Assembly: GCA_019639195.1 (NCBI GenBank)
Contig: JAHBSI010000001.1
Coordinates: 1,178,001 to 1,242,000 of the forward strand
Reading direction: 5' to 3'
Source: Acidobacteriota bacterium
Lineage (GTDB): Bacteria; Acidobacteriota; Blastocatellia; Pyrinomonadales; Pyrinomonadaceae
DNA: 64,000 nucleotides
Shown: piece by piece, positions 1 through 9,429 of the stretch
How the letters are laid out: every line of letters begins with the position of its first letter
How positions within the stretch are numbered: the stretch's first letter is position 1
The notes under the pieces: model-generated
What the model was told of the DNA's origin: nothing
Seen by the model: only the letters and a program-made list of their open reading frames with translations
Databases searched by the model: none
Program-made: the position numbers and the translations under genes

Positions 1-239
1 AAAGTGTCGGAAGAACTTATGCCTGCCCGCTTTTTGAACGGCAAAGCGGCTGTCTCGTTCACGAAACTGCGAAACCGTTACCGTGCATCGCTCATGCTTG
101 CTACGAGCGAAAAGAAGACCTTCCGCCCGAAAGCCTACTGGACGAGCTAGAGGCAAAAGTTTGTGAACTTTCGCGACGGACGTATAGTTCAGCCGCGTTT
201 ACTCGATCCTTGCCCGCCGCACTAAAGAAATTGTTCTAA
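1..239 (+). CDS. C-terminal fragment of a cysteine-cluster protein
   Basis: An open frame enters from the left edge (codons in phase with position 3) and stops with TAA at 237-239, giving about 78 residues. The fragment carries four cysteines in a CPLF..GCLVH..PCIAHACYE pattern. This resembles the C-terminal half of YkgJ-type cysteine-cluster (metal-chelating) proteins, where Cys residues surround a short Gly- and Pro-containing stretch. Family assignment is tentative because the N-terminal half lies outside the window. Its stop overlaps the stop of the next, convergent gene by four bases (CTAA). Confidence 0.5.
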   Translation, partial: SVGRTYACPLFERQSGCLVHETAKPLPCIAHACYERKEDLPPESLLDELEAKVCELSRRTYSSAAFTRSLPAALKKLF

Positions 240-643
240 GCTTCGCGTCTGAGCCTGCCGCCAAGCATCGTAAGCGGGATCAGCATCGCAGAAAAGAGGA
301 CATGATACCAGAGCGGGATCATTGACCACGTCATTGCGACCACAAACAAACCAAATGCCAAAAGCAAAATGCCGAGAACGAGCGTCGATCTTTTGCGTTC
401 TCCGGCGATCAGCGCAGCAATGAATCCCGAAATGATCGTGGTTACTGCACCGCGAAAGAGGTTGACGAGCAGGATCGAGGTTTCGACCGTAAATGGGGTC
501 CGATTAATTGTCGCCTTTTCAAAGGCGGTTTGATGCTCTCCCCACCATCCGGGCGAAAAGTTGCTGAGCATTTGTTCACTGCCAAGCCAGATGATCGTCC
601 ATACCGTAAATCCGATGACGATCGCGATGATCAAACGAATCAT
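236..643 (-). CDS. small multi-pass membrane protein, unknown function
   Basis: A 135-residue protein with four hydrophobic segments (about residues 1-22, 56-77, 85-105 and 108-128) separated by short loops, so very probably an integral inner-membrane protein. The start is supported by an AAGGAGA Shine-Dalgarno about 8 bases upstream of the ATG at 643. I recognise no family motif. It ends tail-to-tail with the preceding fragment with a four-base stop overlap. Whether it shares a transcript with sppA upstream (170 bases away, same strand) is uncertain. Function unknown. Confidence 0.7.
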   Translation of the reverse strand: MIRLIIAIVIGFTVWTIIWLGSEQMLSNFSPGWWGEHQTAFEKATINRTPFTVETSILLVNLFRGAVTTIISGFIAALIAGERKRSTLVLGILLLAFGLFVVAMTWSMIPLWYHVLFSAMLIPLTMLGGRLRREA

Positions 644-815
644 ATTCCTGATCTCCTTTTTTCGAACCTTTGACGGGCGCAGAAAACGACAGAATCTTAA
701 TCCTTCCTGCAGGGCGGGTCAATAGAAGATCACCACTCAATGAGGAGTCGATCGAAGGGTGGGATGGAATGCAGCGGTCCTTCAAAAAGACCGCCGCGAT
801 TCACATTGGATTGGT

Positions 816-2609
816 CTATTTGATCGACAGTTCGTATGGCATTACTGCCATTGCATCGCCGCTTTTCATTCGGTCGAGCATTGCTGCGTATCGAAAAGCT
901 CTCCGGACATCCTCAGGCATTTGGGAGAGCAGCTGATCCTGCGCTTGTCGTGCCTTTGCGTCCTGATCCTGGCTGCCGCCAAAAATAGATTCGAGCCATG
1001 GAGCACCTACGGGATAGAGCACCCGCTTTACGTCCTTGTCTGCGGGGAGCTGTGCAAGCACCTTTGCAACGGAGATCGCCTTCTCAAGGCCTCCAAAATC
1101 ATCCACGAGGCCATTCTGCTTTGCTTGGGTACCGGTCCAGACGCGGCCTTGCGCGATGGAGTTGATCGCTTCAGGCGTTGAGTTTCGGCCTTTTGCGACT
1201 TTCGGCACAAAGCTGTCGTAATAGATGGCGTTCGCCTGCTCGACCATCTTCTCGCGTTCTTCCGGCGTCCATTTTACGGTCTCACGGAAGATACCGGCGT
1301 TCTTGCCGCGCATTACGTATTCATTCGAGACGCCGAGCCAGTCGTAGAGCCCTTTGACAACCGGTTTGCCCATAAAAAGGCCGATCGAGCCGGTGATCGT
1401 GGTCGGTTCCGCAATGATCTTGTTCGCATTGCACGAGACATAATAGCCGCCGGAGGCCGCGACATCGCCCATCGAAACCACGACCGGCTTCTTCGCTTTT
1501 GCATCCTCGATCGCCTTCCACATCAGGTCAGATGCAAGCGCCGATCCGCCGGGCGAATCAACGCGAAGGACAATGGCCTTGATCGTGGCGTCTTGAGCGG
1601 CCGTGTTGACAGCTTTTACGATCGTATCCGAGCCGGCCATATCGCCATTTAGGACGCCGTTTGAAGAACTGCCCGTGTTGATCGTCCCCGAGATGAACAC
1701 AACAGCGATCTTTGCGCCATCGCTCAGCCCCAGGGAGTCAGATGGGATCTCGCGATACTTTGTACCGCTGATCGTTTTCAGCTCTTTATCAGCAGCGTAT
1801 CCGAGCCGTGCTTTTAACGCCTCATCAACCTCGCTGCGATAGAGTGCGTCGTCGATCAGGCCTAGCGATTTCGCTTGTGCCGGCGTGTAAGGTGCGTTAT
1901 CGATGAGGGCCTTTACATCATCGACCGATTTTGATCGAGTCTGGGCGATCGCCTCTGTGTAACGGCCATAATACTCATCGAGGATCGCGTTGATGACCTC
2001 ACGTTGGCCGTCGCCCATCTGGGTCTTTGTATATTGATCGGGAGCGTTCTTATATTTTGGGCCGATCTGAATGAAATCCGCCTCGACCCCGAGTTTGTCG
2101 AGCGAGCCCTTGTAAAACATCGCTTCGGCCGCAAAACCATTGATCAGAAGGTCGCCCGGCGGCGGCACATAGATCTTGTCGGCAGCGGTCGCGATGTAGT
2201 ATTCCTTGTTGGAACCGAGCTCCAGATACGCAAAGACCGGCTTTCCGCCCGCCTTGAAATCTGTGATGGCGCCGCGAAGTTCTTCCGCTTTTCCCCAGCC
2301 AATGCCCGGAAAATTGATGTCGAGCAGAACTGCCCCGATCCTGCCGTCAACCTTTGCTTTTCGCAGCTGCGTAAGCAAATTCGTGAACGACTGTTCTTGT
2401 TCGATGCCGAGAGCGCGTCCGAGAGGCTGGTCGGGAACGTAATCCGGGAGCGAACCGCTTACATTCAGCACCAAAACGCTATTCTGCGGGACGCTTGGAC
2501 GGTTAAGTGCTTCGAATAATAAGGCAACGGCAATGATGCCGATGAGACAAACTATGATCACGCCGGCAACAACGCCAAACGCGACCTTTGCTGATCTGGA
2601 AAGAGCCAT
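816..2609 (-). CDS. sppA: signal peptide peptidase SppA, long (67K) type
   Basis: Membrane-bound serine protease that degrades cleaved signal peptides. The 597-residue form starts at the ATG at 2609, preceded by AGGAAA 7 bases upstream; an in-frame ATG at 2642 would add 11 unlikely residues. Residues 9-33 form one N-terminal membrane anchor. Two tandem S49 domains follow, as in the E. coli long form. The general-base lysine is probably K187 (YKNAP motif, N-terminal domain), and the nucleophile is S386 in the DVAASGGYY motif of the C-terminal domain, with a RVDSPGGSA stretch just before it. Both residues of the Ser-Lys dyad are present, so activity is expected. It is divergent from the NtrC-like regulator at 2774. 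Confidence 0.93.
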   Translation of the reverse strand: MALSRSAKVAFGVVAGVIIVCLIGIIAVALLFEALNRPSVPQNSVLVLNVSGSLPDYVPDQPLGRALGIEQEQSFTNLLTQLRKAKVDGRIGAVLLDINFPGIGWGKAEELRGAITDFKAGGKPVFAYLELGSNKEYYIATAADKIYVPPPGDLLINGFAAEAMFYKGSLDKLGVEADFIQIGPKYKNAPDQYTKTQMGDGQREVINAILDEYYGRYTEAIAQTRSKSVDDVKALIDNAPYTPAQAKSLGLIDDALYRSEVDEALKARLGYAADKELKTISGTKYREIPSDSLGLSDGAKIAVVFISGTINTGSSSNGVLNGDMAGSDTIVKAVNTAAQDATIKAIVLRVDSPGGSALASDLMWKAIEDAKAKKPVVVSMGDVAASGGYYVSCNANKIIAEPTTITGSIGLFMGKPVVKGLYDWLGVSNEYVMRGKNAGIFRETVKWTPEEREKMVEQANAIYYDSFVPKVAKGRNSTPEAINSIAQGRVWTGTQAKQNGLVDDFGGLEKAISVAKVLAQLPADKDVKRVLYPVGAPWLESIFGGSQDQDAKARQAQDQLLSQMPEDVRRAFRYAAMLDRMKSGDAMAVMPYELSIK

Positions 2610-2773
2610 AAAAATATTTCCTGCGGTCGAACGATGCCGCAATAACGGTTTCGTCGATACAAAGTTTAGAGTATATTACGACATCTAACGTCTTAAAGTT
2701 TGTTCAGAAGAATTTACCGCCCGCGTATCTGCGAAATAGACGCTTTCGGCAACCAACTGTATAGTCAAAACTT

Positions 2774-4186
2774 ATGGCAAAGAAAGGGAATATCCTTATC
2801 TGCGATGACGAAGAGATAATGCGGGACGTGCTGGAGACGATCCTTTCCAGTGCGGGCTACAAGGTCGATCTCGCCAAAACGGGTGAAGAGGCTCTCGAAG
2901 CATACTCTCACAGATCTTACGACACGGTTCTGATGGACGTGTCGATGCCGGGAATCGGCGGTTTGACGGCACTTGAACGCCTGATAGCGATGGATCCCGA
3001 GGCGATCGTACTGATGATCACTGCGTACGCGACATTTGATACTGCGATCTCGGCCTGGGAAAAAGGTGCCGCCGGCGTAATTAGAAAGCCGTTCCAGAAC
3101 GAGCAGATCTTGTCTTTCGTTGCACGAGGCATCCGGGACCGGCGAAATCAGGAGGAACGTCGCCATCTTCGCCAGGCGATGGTAAAAAGCGTCGAGCGTG
3201 ACGGTTTCATTGGCCGGTCCGACGTGATGGAAGATATCTTCCGGCTCGTTGAGAGAGTTGCTCAGGCCCGTTCAACTGTCCTTATTACGGGCGAAAGCGG
3301 AACGGGAAAAGAATTGGTCGCAAAGGCCATTCACTCGGCAAGTCCTCGAGCCGAAGAGCCATTCATTATCGTAAATTGCTCAAATATTCCCGCTGAATTG
3401 CTCGAATCCGAACTTTTTGGCCATACAAAAGGTGCATTCACCGGAGCCGTAAGTGCAAAGAAAGGTTTGTTCGAAGCAGCAGATTCAGGTTCGATCTTTT
3501 TGGACGAGATCGGCGACCTGCGGCCTGAGATACAGGTGCGGCTGCTACGCGTTATTCAGGAAAGGGAATTCACACCGCTTGGCGATGTTTCGCCGACCAA
3601 GGTAGATGTACGCATCATTGCGGCAACGAACGTCGATCTGAAGGAAGCGGTCAAAAGCGGCACGTTTCGTGAGGATCTTTACTACCGCTTGTCGGTCGTG
3701 CCGATCGAACTTCCGCCGCTTCGTGAACGCCGCTCTGACATCTTGCCTCTTGCACAGCATTTTATTCGCAAGTATGCAGAAGAAAATGGCCGCCAGATGA
3801 GCGACACGGTTTCGCCGGAAGTGCTTGCCTTGCTCGAAGCGTATCCATTCCCCGGTAATGTTCGTGAGCTTGAGAACATAATCGAGCGGGCTGTTGTCAT
3901 CGCCCCGGGCGAAGAGATCACGGTCGAATGCCTCCGTCCGGAGGTCGTTGATCCGCAGCTTGCCGACGAAATGATGCAGAAATCTGAGGGCACTTCCGAT
4001 GAGATCGATATTTCGAACGGCGTTGATTTCTACGACGAGGTCAAAAAGTTTGAGGTCGATCTCATACGCCGGGCTTTGGAGCGAACCGCAGGGCATCAAT
4101 CGCGGGCCGCAAGGCTTCTGGGGCTGAACGCAACTACGTTAAACTCGAAGATCAAGAATCACCACATTCCTACCAAACACGGATAG
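2774..4186 (+). CDS. NtrC-family sigma-54-dependent response regulator (orphan)
   Basis: A 470-residue three-domain activator. The receiver domain (1-120) has the acidic pair D11/D12 and phospho-acceptor D55 (LMDVSMPG). The central AAA+ domain (about 145-380) has Walker A GESGTGKE at 173-180, an intact GAFTGA sigma-54 contact loop at 220-225 and an R-finger region. A Fis-type helix-turn-helix sits at the C-terminus (SRAARLLGLN). All residues for phosphorylation, ATP hydrolysis and sigma-54 contact are present. No histidine kinase adjoins it, so its partner is elsewhere. It is divergent from sppA and followed after 42 bases by a membrane-protein operon that it may or may not control. Target genes cannot be read from the sequence. 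Confidence 0.93.
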   Translation: MAKKGNILICDDEEIMRDVLETILSSAGYKVDLAKTGEEALEAYSHRSYDTVLMDVSMPGIGGLTALERLIAMDPEAIVLMITAYATFDTAISAWEKGAAGVIRKPFQNEQILSFVARGIRDRRNQEERRHLRQAMVKSVERDGFIGRSDVMEDIFRLVERVAQARSTVLITGESGTGKELVAKAIHSASPRAEEPFIIVNCSNIPAELLESELFGHTKGAFTGAVSAKKGLFEAADSGSIFLDEIGDLRPEIQVRLLRVIQEREFTPLGDVSPTKVDVRIIAATNVDLKEAVKSGTFREDLYYRLSVVPIELPPLRERRSDILPLAQHFIRKYAEENGRQMSDTVSPEVLALLEAYPFPGNVRELENIIERAVVIAPGEEITVECLRPEVVDPQLADEMMQKSEGTSDEIDISNGVDFYDEVKKFEVDLIRRALERTAGHQSRAARLLGLNATTLNSKIKNHHIPTKHG

Positions 4187-4205
4187 ATAGAGCCCGTTGC
4201 TTCGG

Positions 4206-4211
4206 TATAAT
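4206..4211 (+). promoter_or_regulatory. candidate -10 box for the 4229 operon
   Basis: A perfect TATAAT lies 18 bases before the ATG of the 4229 gene, inside a small inverted repeat (GGTAT...ATACC, 4205-4220). No convincing -35 hexamer stands 16-18 bases upstream. If used, the leader would be only about 10 bases. Weak, sequence-only evidence. Confidence 0.35.
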
Positions 4212-4228
4212 AGCGATACCCTCACGAT

Positions 4229-5329
4229 ATGCTTTTTTCGCGAACAACATCGGCAGCTTCGGTAAAGTCGCTGGGTGCGGGCGATCTGATCGACCGAACG
4301 GTTCGGCTCTACCGCCGGAACTTTGGCGTTTTCATGCTGATCGCCGCCCCGCCGGTGGTTGTCGGAACGCTCCTCACATTGGGTTGGTCGATCCTTACTC
4401 GAACCGTCATATTTCCCGACGCCGCTGTCGCCTCGGGAGACACGGCGACGTACTACTTTATTCTTGCCTTCGGCACAGCCAATGTTTGGCTGGTCGAGAT
4501 CATTGCAACGCTCGTAGTGATGGGCGGAGCTTCGCGGAACTTTGTTCGCCATCTTCTCTTTGACGAACCACTTTCTTTCCGTCAAACGTACGCCAACTGT
4601 GCATCCCGAATTTGGAGTCTCATTATCGCCTCGACCCTGATCACGATCGCTGTGGGTATCATTACTCTTTTTGCGACCTATGTCGGCATGATCGCGATAT
4701 TCATTCCGGTCGGGCTGCTCGCCTTTTTGCTTTCCAGTGTCCCGCCACTTGCGGTGGTCGTTTGTATCACGGTCGGACTTGCGGTTCTCTACGGTGTTCT
4801 TTGGCTGACGCTGCTGGTCGTGTCGCGCGTCGCCTTTGTGCCGCAGGCTATGTTGGTCGAAGGCCTTGGTGTCGGGTCAGCTTTCGGACGAAGTGCGGCG
4901 TTCTCTACGTGGAGCGTACGCCGGTTGATGGCGTTGCTCGTATTCACGACGGTCGCGACGATCGCGGCCCTTGCGATTCTATACGTGCCCGTCGCTTGGT
5001 TTGCCTGGGCCAATGGTATCGAACTCACTGATGCAGAAGTGGTACCGCTTTGGCTGTCGGTTATATATTCGATGATCGGCCAGCTTTGCTTTATGCTCCT
5101 TTCGCCAGTGTGGATGATCGGATTGTCGCTTCTTTACGTTGATACGCGGATACAGAGCGAGGCTTATGATATTGAGCTGCTAGCGACCAAGCGGTTGGGC
5201 GAGATCCCGGACCTTCCGCCGGACTATTTTAATCCGCTCCAACCCGCTCTCGGGCACACAAAGAATCGGACCACCACGCTGGTTCAACCCGGCGGCACGG
5301 GATCAAATTCGATGCTTGGACTCAAATGA
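4229..5329 (+). CDS. polytopic membrane protein, first gene of DUF4129/DUF4350 operon
   Basis: A 366-residue protein with about six hydrophobic segments. It opens with a cytoplasmic amphipathic stretch (SLGAGDLIDRTVRLYRRNF) typical of large families of uncharacterised membrane proteins related to the glycerophosphodiester-phosphodiesterase membrane-domain (GDPD/DUF7544-like) group. It has a short soluble C-terminal tail ending in a Gly/Thr-rich segment. Its TGA overlaps the next ATG (ATGA, 5326-5329), so it is translationally coupled to the DUF4129 protein. Its role is unknown; the context suggests an envelope or stress-related membrane complex served by the MoxR ATPase at the end of the operon. 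Confidence 0.75.
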   Translation: MLFSRTTSAASVKSLGAGDLIDRTVRLYRRNFGVFMLIAAPPVVVGTLLTLGWSILTRTVIFPDAAVASGDTATYYFILAFGTANVWLVEIIATLVVMGGASRNFVRHLLFDEPLSFRQTYANCASRIWSLIIASTLITIAVGIITLFATYVGMIAIFIPVGLLAFLLSSVPPLAVVVCITVGLAVLYGVLWLTLLVVSRVAFVPQAMLVEGLGVGSAFGRSAAFSTWSVRRLMALLVFTTVATIAALAILYVPVAWFAWANGIELTDAEVVPLWLSVIYSMIGQLCFMLLSPVWMIGLSLLYVDTRIQSEAYDIELLATKRLGEIPDLPPDYFNPLQPALGHTKNRTTTLVQPGGTGSNSMLGLK

Positions 5330-6366
5330 GATACAGGGCGTTAATCTTAGCGGTCTTTATTGTCGGCATCTTTGCGGCGAGCGTCTCCGCGGCAAGTTTG
5401 ACCGATTACACAGGCCGCCTGAGGTATGCCAGTGCGGCAGCAAACGATCTTCAAAAATCCCTGGCTTCCGGTCCCGTTGGCAAGGAGGCCGAAGAACGCC
5501 TGCTTGGAATGATCGAAACTTCGCTGCCTGCGCAGGAAAAGATCGACGATGCCGGCACGACGATCCAAACGGATTATGCCTGGCTTCACAACACGATCCG
5601 TGAGTATCGTGCGGCGAAGGACCTGGAGGTGCGGCGTAAGAAAATCGCCTCGATCAGTGCGCAGTTGGGCGCGATCGAGCAGAGCGTCAATGAACTCGTT
5701 GCCGCAACCGGCACCGGCCCAACAAAAGATGCGGACAAGGAAGCACTTGAAAAGATACTCAAGCGTGATGAATACAAGAGCGTCGAGCCGCAGGAATCTC
5801 CGCTGACGAAAATGTTCAATCGGTTTGTCGATTGGCTTTTCAAACGTTATCCGCGTCCGGACATTGTGCCCGCCGAAACGACTGGAATGCCGAAACTTGC
5901 GTCGGCCCTCCAGATCTTCTTGTTCCTGGCGATCGCGATCGGTCTCGGATTCATAGGGTATAAGCTCGTGCCGCATTTTGCGCCTCGATTCAAGAAGGAT
6001 GGTTCCGGGAAACGCGAGCGGATCGTGCTCGGCGAGGTCATTGGCGACGACACGACGGCCCACGATCTTTTCTCCGAGGCCGAGGAACTTGCGCGTTCCG
6101 GCCAGCTCACGCTCGCGATCCGAAAGGCATACATTGCTGCCCTCTGCGGCCTCGAAGATCGACGCCTGCTCAAGCTCGTAAAATATAAGACCAATCGGGA
6201 TTACCTTTTCGATCTTCGTAAGCGTGACGAGATCGTCTCGGAGATGACGAAGATCACTCGCGAATTCGAAACGCATTGGTATGGTGCGAAAGAATCGACT
6301 CGAGAAGATTGGGAACGAGTTGAGTCTCTATATCGGCAAACTCTCGAAAAGGCGGAACAGGCGTAA
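5326..6366 (+). CDS. DUF4129 domain-containing membrane protein
   Basis: A 346-residue protein with an N-terminal signal or anchor (residues 1-22), a helical extracytoplasmic segment (about 25-170), a transmembrane helix near 188-210 and a cytoplasmic C-terminal DUF4129 domain (about 240-340; LAIRKAYIAAL and KTNRDYL are typical). DUF4129 proteins commonly sit beside DUF4350 and MoxR ATPases in cell-surface or compatible-solute-like clusters, but their biochemical role is not established. The start overlaps the upstream stop, and its own TAA overlaps the next ATG (TAATG), so the operon is tightly coupled. Confidence 0.82.
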   Translation: MRYRALILAVFIVGIFAASVSAASLTDYTGRLRYASAAANDLQKSLASGPVGKEAEERLLGMIETSLPAQEKIDDAGTTIQTDYAWLHNTIREYRAAKDLEVRRKKIASISAQLGAIEQSVNELVAATGTGPTKDADKEALEKILKRDEYKSVEPQESPLTKMFNRFVDWLFKRYPRPDIVPAETTGMPKLASALQIFLFLAIAIGLGFIGYKLVPHFAPRFKKDGSGKRERIVLGEVIGDDTTAHDLFSEAEELARSGQLTLAIRKAYIAALCGLEDRRLLKLVKYKTNRDYLFDLRKRDEIVSEMTKITREFETHWYGAKESTREDWERVESLYRQTLEKAEQA

Positions 6367-7706
6367 TGAAACAAAAACTGTTCCTCATCTTTGGTTTTGC
6401 TTTTATGCTCGGGCTGCTCGTCGTTATCAACGCGTTGTCCGTTCAGCAGCAGCCCGAGGTGCGGAACAGCGAGTTGAATCCAAATAGATCCACCTACAAT
6501 ACTGACCCGACCGGCTTTCACGCGTTCTACACCTTGCTGTCGGAAACCGGCCGGAAAACGGTTCGATGGCAAAGTAAGATCGCGGCCCTAACGGCGGCCG
6601 ATGCCCCGAGCGTTTTCGTTATGGTCGGGCCGTTGAAAAAGGAAATGATCGAATCTGAGCGTCGGGAGCTCCTTCGATGGGTTTCCGTCGGCGGAAGACT
6701 TGTCGTTATCGACCGTCATCCGAATGCAGCCTTCCTTTCCTCCGACGGTAACGGTCGGGTAGAGGTGGACCAGCTGCGGCCGGGTTTTCCGTTTCTAGAC
6801 GAAACAGCTCTGAAGGAACCGGCAAAGGATGTTCCGCCGGGTGTGCCCGTTCAGCCGACTCTTTTCACGGTCGGGGTCGGCGGCATCCAGCCATCAAGAT
6901 TTGGATCGTATGTCCGTTGGCCCGATCAGGAGGCCAAAGCGGCTGAGGAAGACGACGCCGATGCAGAGAGCTCAAACAAGCAGACAGAATTATCGCCCGA
7001 GGGTTTTTATCCCGATTCTGAAGTGATCGCTGATATCAAGAGCGAAGGAAAGGCGGTCGTCGCCAGCCGTACTTACGGGTCGGGGAGCATTGTGATCCTG
7101 ACCGATCCGTTCGTTCTGTCGAATGGCGGTATCTCACTTCTCGACAATGCACAGCTTGGTGTGAATATGGTCAGTGCAGAGCCGGGCAAAACGATCGCCT
7201 TTGACGAATATCATCACGGCTTCGGGTCGAATGAAAATCGGATGGCGGAATATTTTAAGGGCACTCCGGTCGTTGCGATCTTCTTTCAGCTCTTTCTGGT
7301 GGCCGGAGTCATTTTGTTTTCGCAAAGCCGCCGCTTTGCCCGACCGCTTCCTGTTAAGGAGCCTGACCGCCTGGCCAAGCTCGAGTATCTTTCGGCAATG
7401 GCCGAACTCCAGCGACGAACCGGCGCATATGATCTTGCGGTCGAGAATATCTATCGAGAATTTCGACGGCGGGCTGCGAGACTCGTTGGTGCTGATGCAA
7501 AGACAGTATCGAATGCAGACCTCGCGCGTCTCATTGCCGCCCGCGTCGGCAAGGAGCCAGTCGAGGTTGCGGACATTCTCTCGGACGCTGAGGATGTGAT
7601 ACACGACGTACGTCCGGATCGCAGCAAGGCATCACGGACGGCGGCGGGAATTCGCGAACTGGAGGCTGCCCTGAACCTGACTCGAAGGAAGGCTTCCGCA
7701 AAATGA
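6366..7706 (+). CDS. DUF4350 domain-containing membrane protein
   Basis: A 446-residue protein with an N-terminal membrane helix (about 5-25), a DUF4350-type extracytoplasmic domain (DPTGFHAFYTLL start, then a Rossmann-like or GATase-like fold including VILTDP and a FDEYHHGFG motif), a second transmembrane helix near 310-328 (FFQLFLVAGVILF) and a cytoplasmic helical tail. The Y/H-H-G motif after the domain is characteristic of DUF4350 proteins. The two helices place the domain outside the cytoplasm. It is coupled to both neighbours by overlapping codons. Molecular function is unknown; the family is widely found with DUF4129 and MoxR. Confidence 0.82.
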   Translation: MKQKLFLIFGFAFMLGLLVVINALSVQQQPEVRNSELNPNRSTYNTDPTGFHAFYTLLSETGRKTVRWQSKIAALTAADAPSVFVMVGPLKKEMIESERRELLRWVSVGGRLVVIDRHPNAAFLSSDGNGRVEVDQLRPGFPFLDETALKEPAKDVPPGVPVQPTLFTVGVGGIQPSRFGSYVRWPDQEAKAAEEDDADAESSNKQTELSPEGFYPDSEVIADIKSEGKAVVASRTYGSGSIVILTDPFVLSNGGISLLDNAQLGVNMVSAEPGKTIAFDEYHHGFGSNENRMAEYFKGTPVVAIFFQLFLVAGVILFSQSRRFARPLPVKEPDRLAKLEYLSAMAELQRRTGAYDLAVENIYREFRRRAARLVGADAKTVSNADLARLIAARVGKEPVEVADILSDAEDVIHDVRPDRSKASRTAAGIRELEAALNLTRRKASAK

Positions 7707-8455
7707 ATATCGTGGAATTCTGCCTGCTGCTCCTCGTCTTTCTAGTGACGAGCATTGTCGGCGTTGTCACCGGCAGCAATTCGCTGATCACGGTGCCGGT
7801 GATGTTCCAATTCAATATCGAACCGCGTGTTGCCGTCGCGACCAATATGTTTGGCCTCGTCTTTATGACCGCCGGGAGCACGATACCGTTTCTGCGGCAG
7901 AAGACCGTTGACCTGAAAAAGGTCTCGCCGCTGCTTGTGATCACGGCCGTGAGTTCGGCGATCGGGGCGATGCTCGTCGGGTATATTTCCGCTGACGGGA
8001 TCAAGACGCTCGTTTCGGTTTCGATGATCGCCGTCGCGATCTTCATACTTGCGAAGCCCGGTGCGGGTACTTCTGATGACGAACGGCCGGCGAGGCCCGG
8101 GATCATTGCGTATGGGATCGCGTTCGGCCTCGGTATCTACGGCGGGCTGTTCAGCGGCGGATATGTGACGATCTTGACGGTAGTGCTCGTAGCGTTCTTC
8201 GGAATGCGTTTTTCCGAATCAGTTGCCGCTACAAAGCTTGTAAATCTCGTATCGTCAGGGATCGCGAGCATTCTTTTTATGTGGCAGGGTCTGGTAGACT
8301 ACACGCTGGGTTTTTGGCTTGCGGCCGCGATGTTCGTCGGCGGCTATATCGGGGCTCACTATGCCGCGAGAATGAATGATGTGTGGCTCAAGCGGATCTT
8401 TCTCGCGGCGGTCCTTATTCTTGCGTTAAAGATAATTTACGATCTGGTCCTCTAA
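7703..8455 (+). CDS. TauE/SafE-family sulfite/anion exporter
   Basis: A 250-residue protein with seven to eight hydrophobic segments and the two-fold internal repeat typical of the TauE/SafE (TSUP) family. Glycine-rich repeats are ITVPVMFQF with [10 protein letters not shown] in the first half and [10 protein letters not shown] with [12 protein letters not shown] in the second. Family members move sulfite, sulfoacetate or other organosulfur anions across the inner membrane; the substrate cannot be read here. The ATG overlaps the DUF4350 stop (ATGA). Its position inside a DUF4129-DUF4350-MoxR operon, where a DUF58 gene would often be found, is unusual. Confidence 0.88.
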   Translation: MNIVEFCLLLLVFLVTSIVGVVTGSNSLITVPVMFQFNIEPRVAVATNMFGLVFMTAGSTIPFLRQKTVDLKKVSPLLVITAVSSAIGAMLVGYISADGIKTLVSVSMIAVAIFILAKPGAGTSDDERPARPGIIAYGIAFGLGIYGGLFSGGYVTILTVVLVAFFGMRFSESVAATKLVNLVSSGIASILFMWQGLVDYTLGFWLAAAMFVGGYIGAHYAARMNDVWLKRIFLAAVLILALKIIYDLVL

Positions 8456-8463
8456 ACTTAACG

Positions 8464-9417
8464 ATGCTGAATGTAACTCCTCAATTCGTAGCGCACATAC
8501 GCAGCGAACTCGCTAAAACAGTTGTCGGCCAATACGCCGTCATCGAGCAGATCCTTATCGCAATGCTTGCCGAGGGCCACGCGTTGCTCGAGGGTGTGCC
8601 CGGAACGGCGAAAACTCTCACGATAAAGACGCTCGCACAGATCCTCGGGTCGCAGTATTCGCGTATCCAATTTACGCCCGACCTGATGCCGTCCGACATT
8701 ACGGGCACGAATGTGTTCAATATGCGGACGTCTGAGTTCAATCTGCGACGCGGGCCGATCTTCACCGACATTCTGCTTGCGGACGAGATCAACCGCACGC
8801 CGCCAAAAACGCAGGCCGCTCTGCTCGAAGCGATGGAGGAACGGCAAACCACGATCGATGGCGAACCGTACAAACTTTCACCGATCTTCACGGTTCTTGC
8901 GACCGAAAATCCGATCGAATATGAAGGGACGTATCCGCTGCCGGAAGCCCAGCTGGACCGATTTTTGTTAAAGATACTGATCGACTATCCCGCCGAGGCC
9001 GAAGAGCAGGAGATCGTCGCTCGCTGGGATGCCGGATTCAATTCGCGGCGTCTCGAAGCGGTCGATATCGTGCCGATCGAGGATCCTTCGGCCCTTCAGC
9101 AGTGCCGTTTTGAAGTTAGGAATATGAAGGCGGAGGCGGGCGTACAAAAATACATCGTTGATATGACCCGGCGAACGCGAAATCACCCTGCCGTTTCGTA
9201 TGGTGCGAGTCCGAGAGCGTCCATCGCATTGCTGCTTTGTTCGAAGGCACTTGCCGCGATCCGGGAACGCGACTTCCCAACGCCGGATGATGTTCGCGAT
9301 GTTGCGTTGCCGGTGCTTAGACACAGGCTTTCGCTTAGGGCTGAGGCGGAGCTTGACGGTGCGACCACCGACAGCGTTATATCAGATATCCTGACCACCC
9401 TCGAAGTTCCTCGTTAA
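8464..9417 (+). CDS. MoxR-type AAA+ ATPase
   Basis: A 317-residue chaperone-like ATPase of the MoxR/RavA branch. Walker A is GVPGTAKT (about residues 44-51), Walker B is [23 protein letters not shown], followed by sensor-1 [22 protein letters not shown], which is very characteristic of MoxR. A C-terminal lid domain has the ASPRA sensor-2 region. The chosen start (MLNVTPQF at 8464) lies 8 bases after the TauE stop; an upstream in-frame start at 8383 would add 27 implausible residues. MoxR proteins usually act on VWA or DUF58 partner proteins, but none is encoded next to it. Confidence 0.93.
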   Translation: MLNVTPQFVAHIRSELAKTVVGQYAVIEQILIAMLAEGHALLEGVPGTAKTLTIKTLAQILGSQYSRIQFTPDLMPSDITGTNVFNMRTSEFNLRRGPIFTDILLADEINRTPPKTQAALLEAMEERQTTIDGEPYKLSPIFTVLATENPIEYEGTYPLPEAQLDRFLLKILIDYPAEAEEQEIVARWDAGFNSRRLEAVDIVPIEDPSALQQCRFEVRNMKAEAGVQKYIVDMTRRTRNHPAVSYGASPRASIALLLCSKALAAIRERDFPTPDDVRDVALPVLRHRLSLRAEAELDGATTDSVISDILTTLEVPR

Positions 9418-9429
9418 GTGTGAAGCTGA

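Noticed and set aside
774..794. GCGGTC/GACCGC hairpin after sppA
   Set aside because: The A/T run is in the loop, not after the stem, so it does not read as a terminator on either strand. It may still be a minor structure.
2643..2773. Possible sigma-54 (-24/-12) promoters near the two NtrC-type regulators
   Set aside because: I found no match to TGGCAC-N5-TTGC with correct spacing upstream of either regulator or their neighbours by eye. A weight-matrix scan would be needed.
5347..6276. Minus-strand open frame of about 300 codons antisense to the DUF4129 gene
   Set aside because: The composition is that of a reverse-complement shadow, and the DUF4129 gene is fixed by overlaps at both ends.
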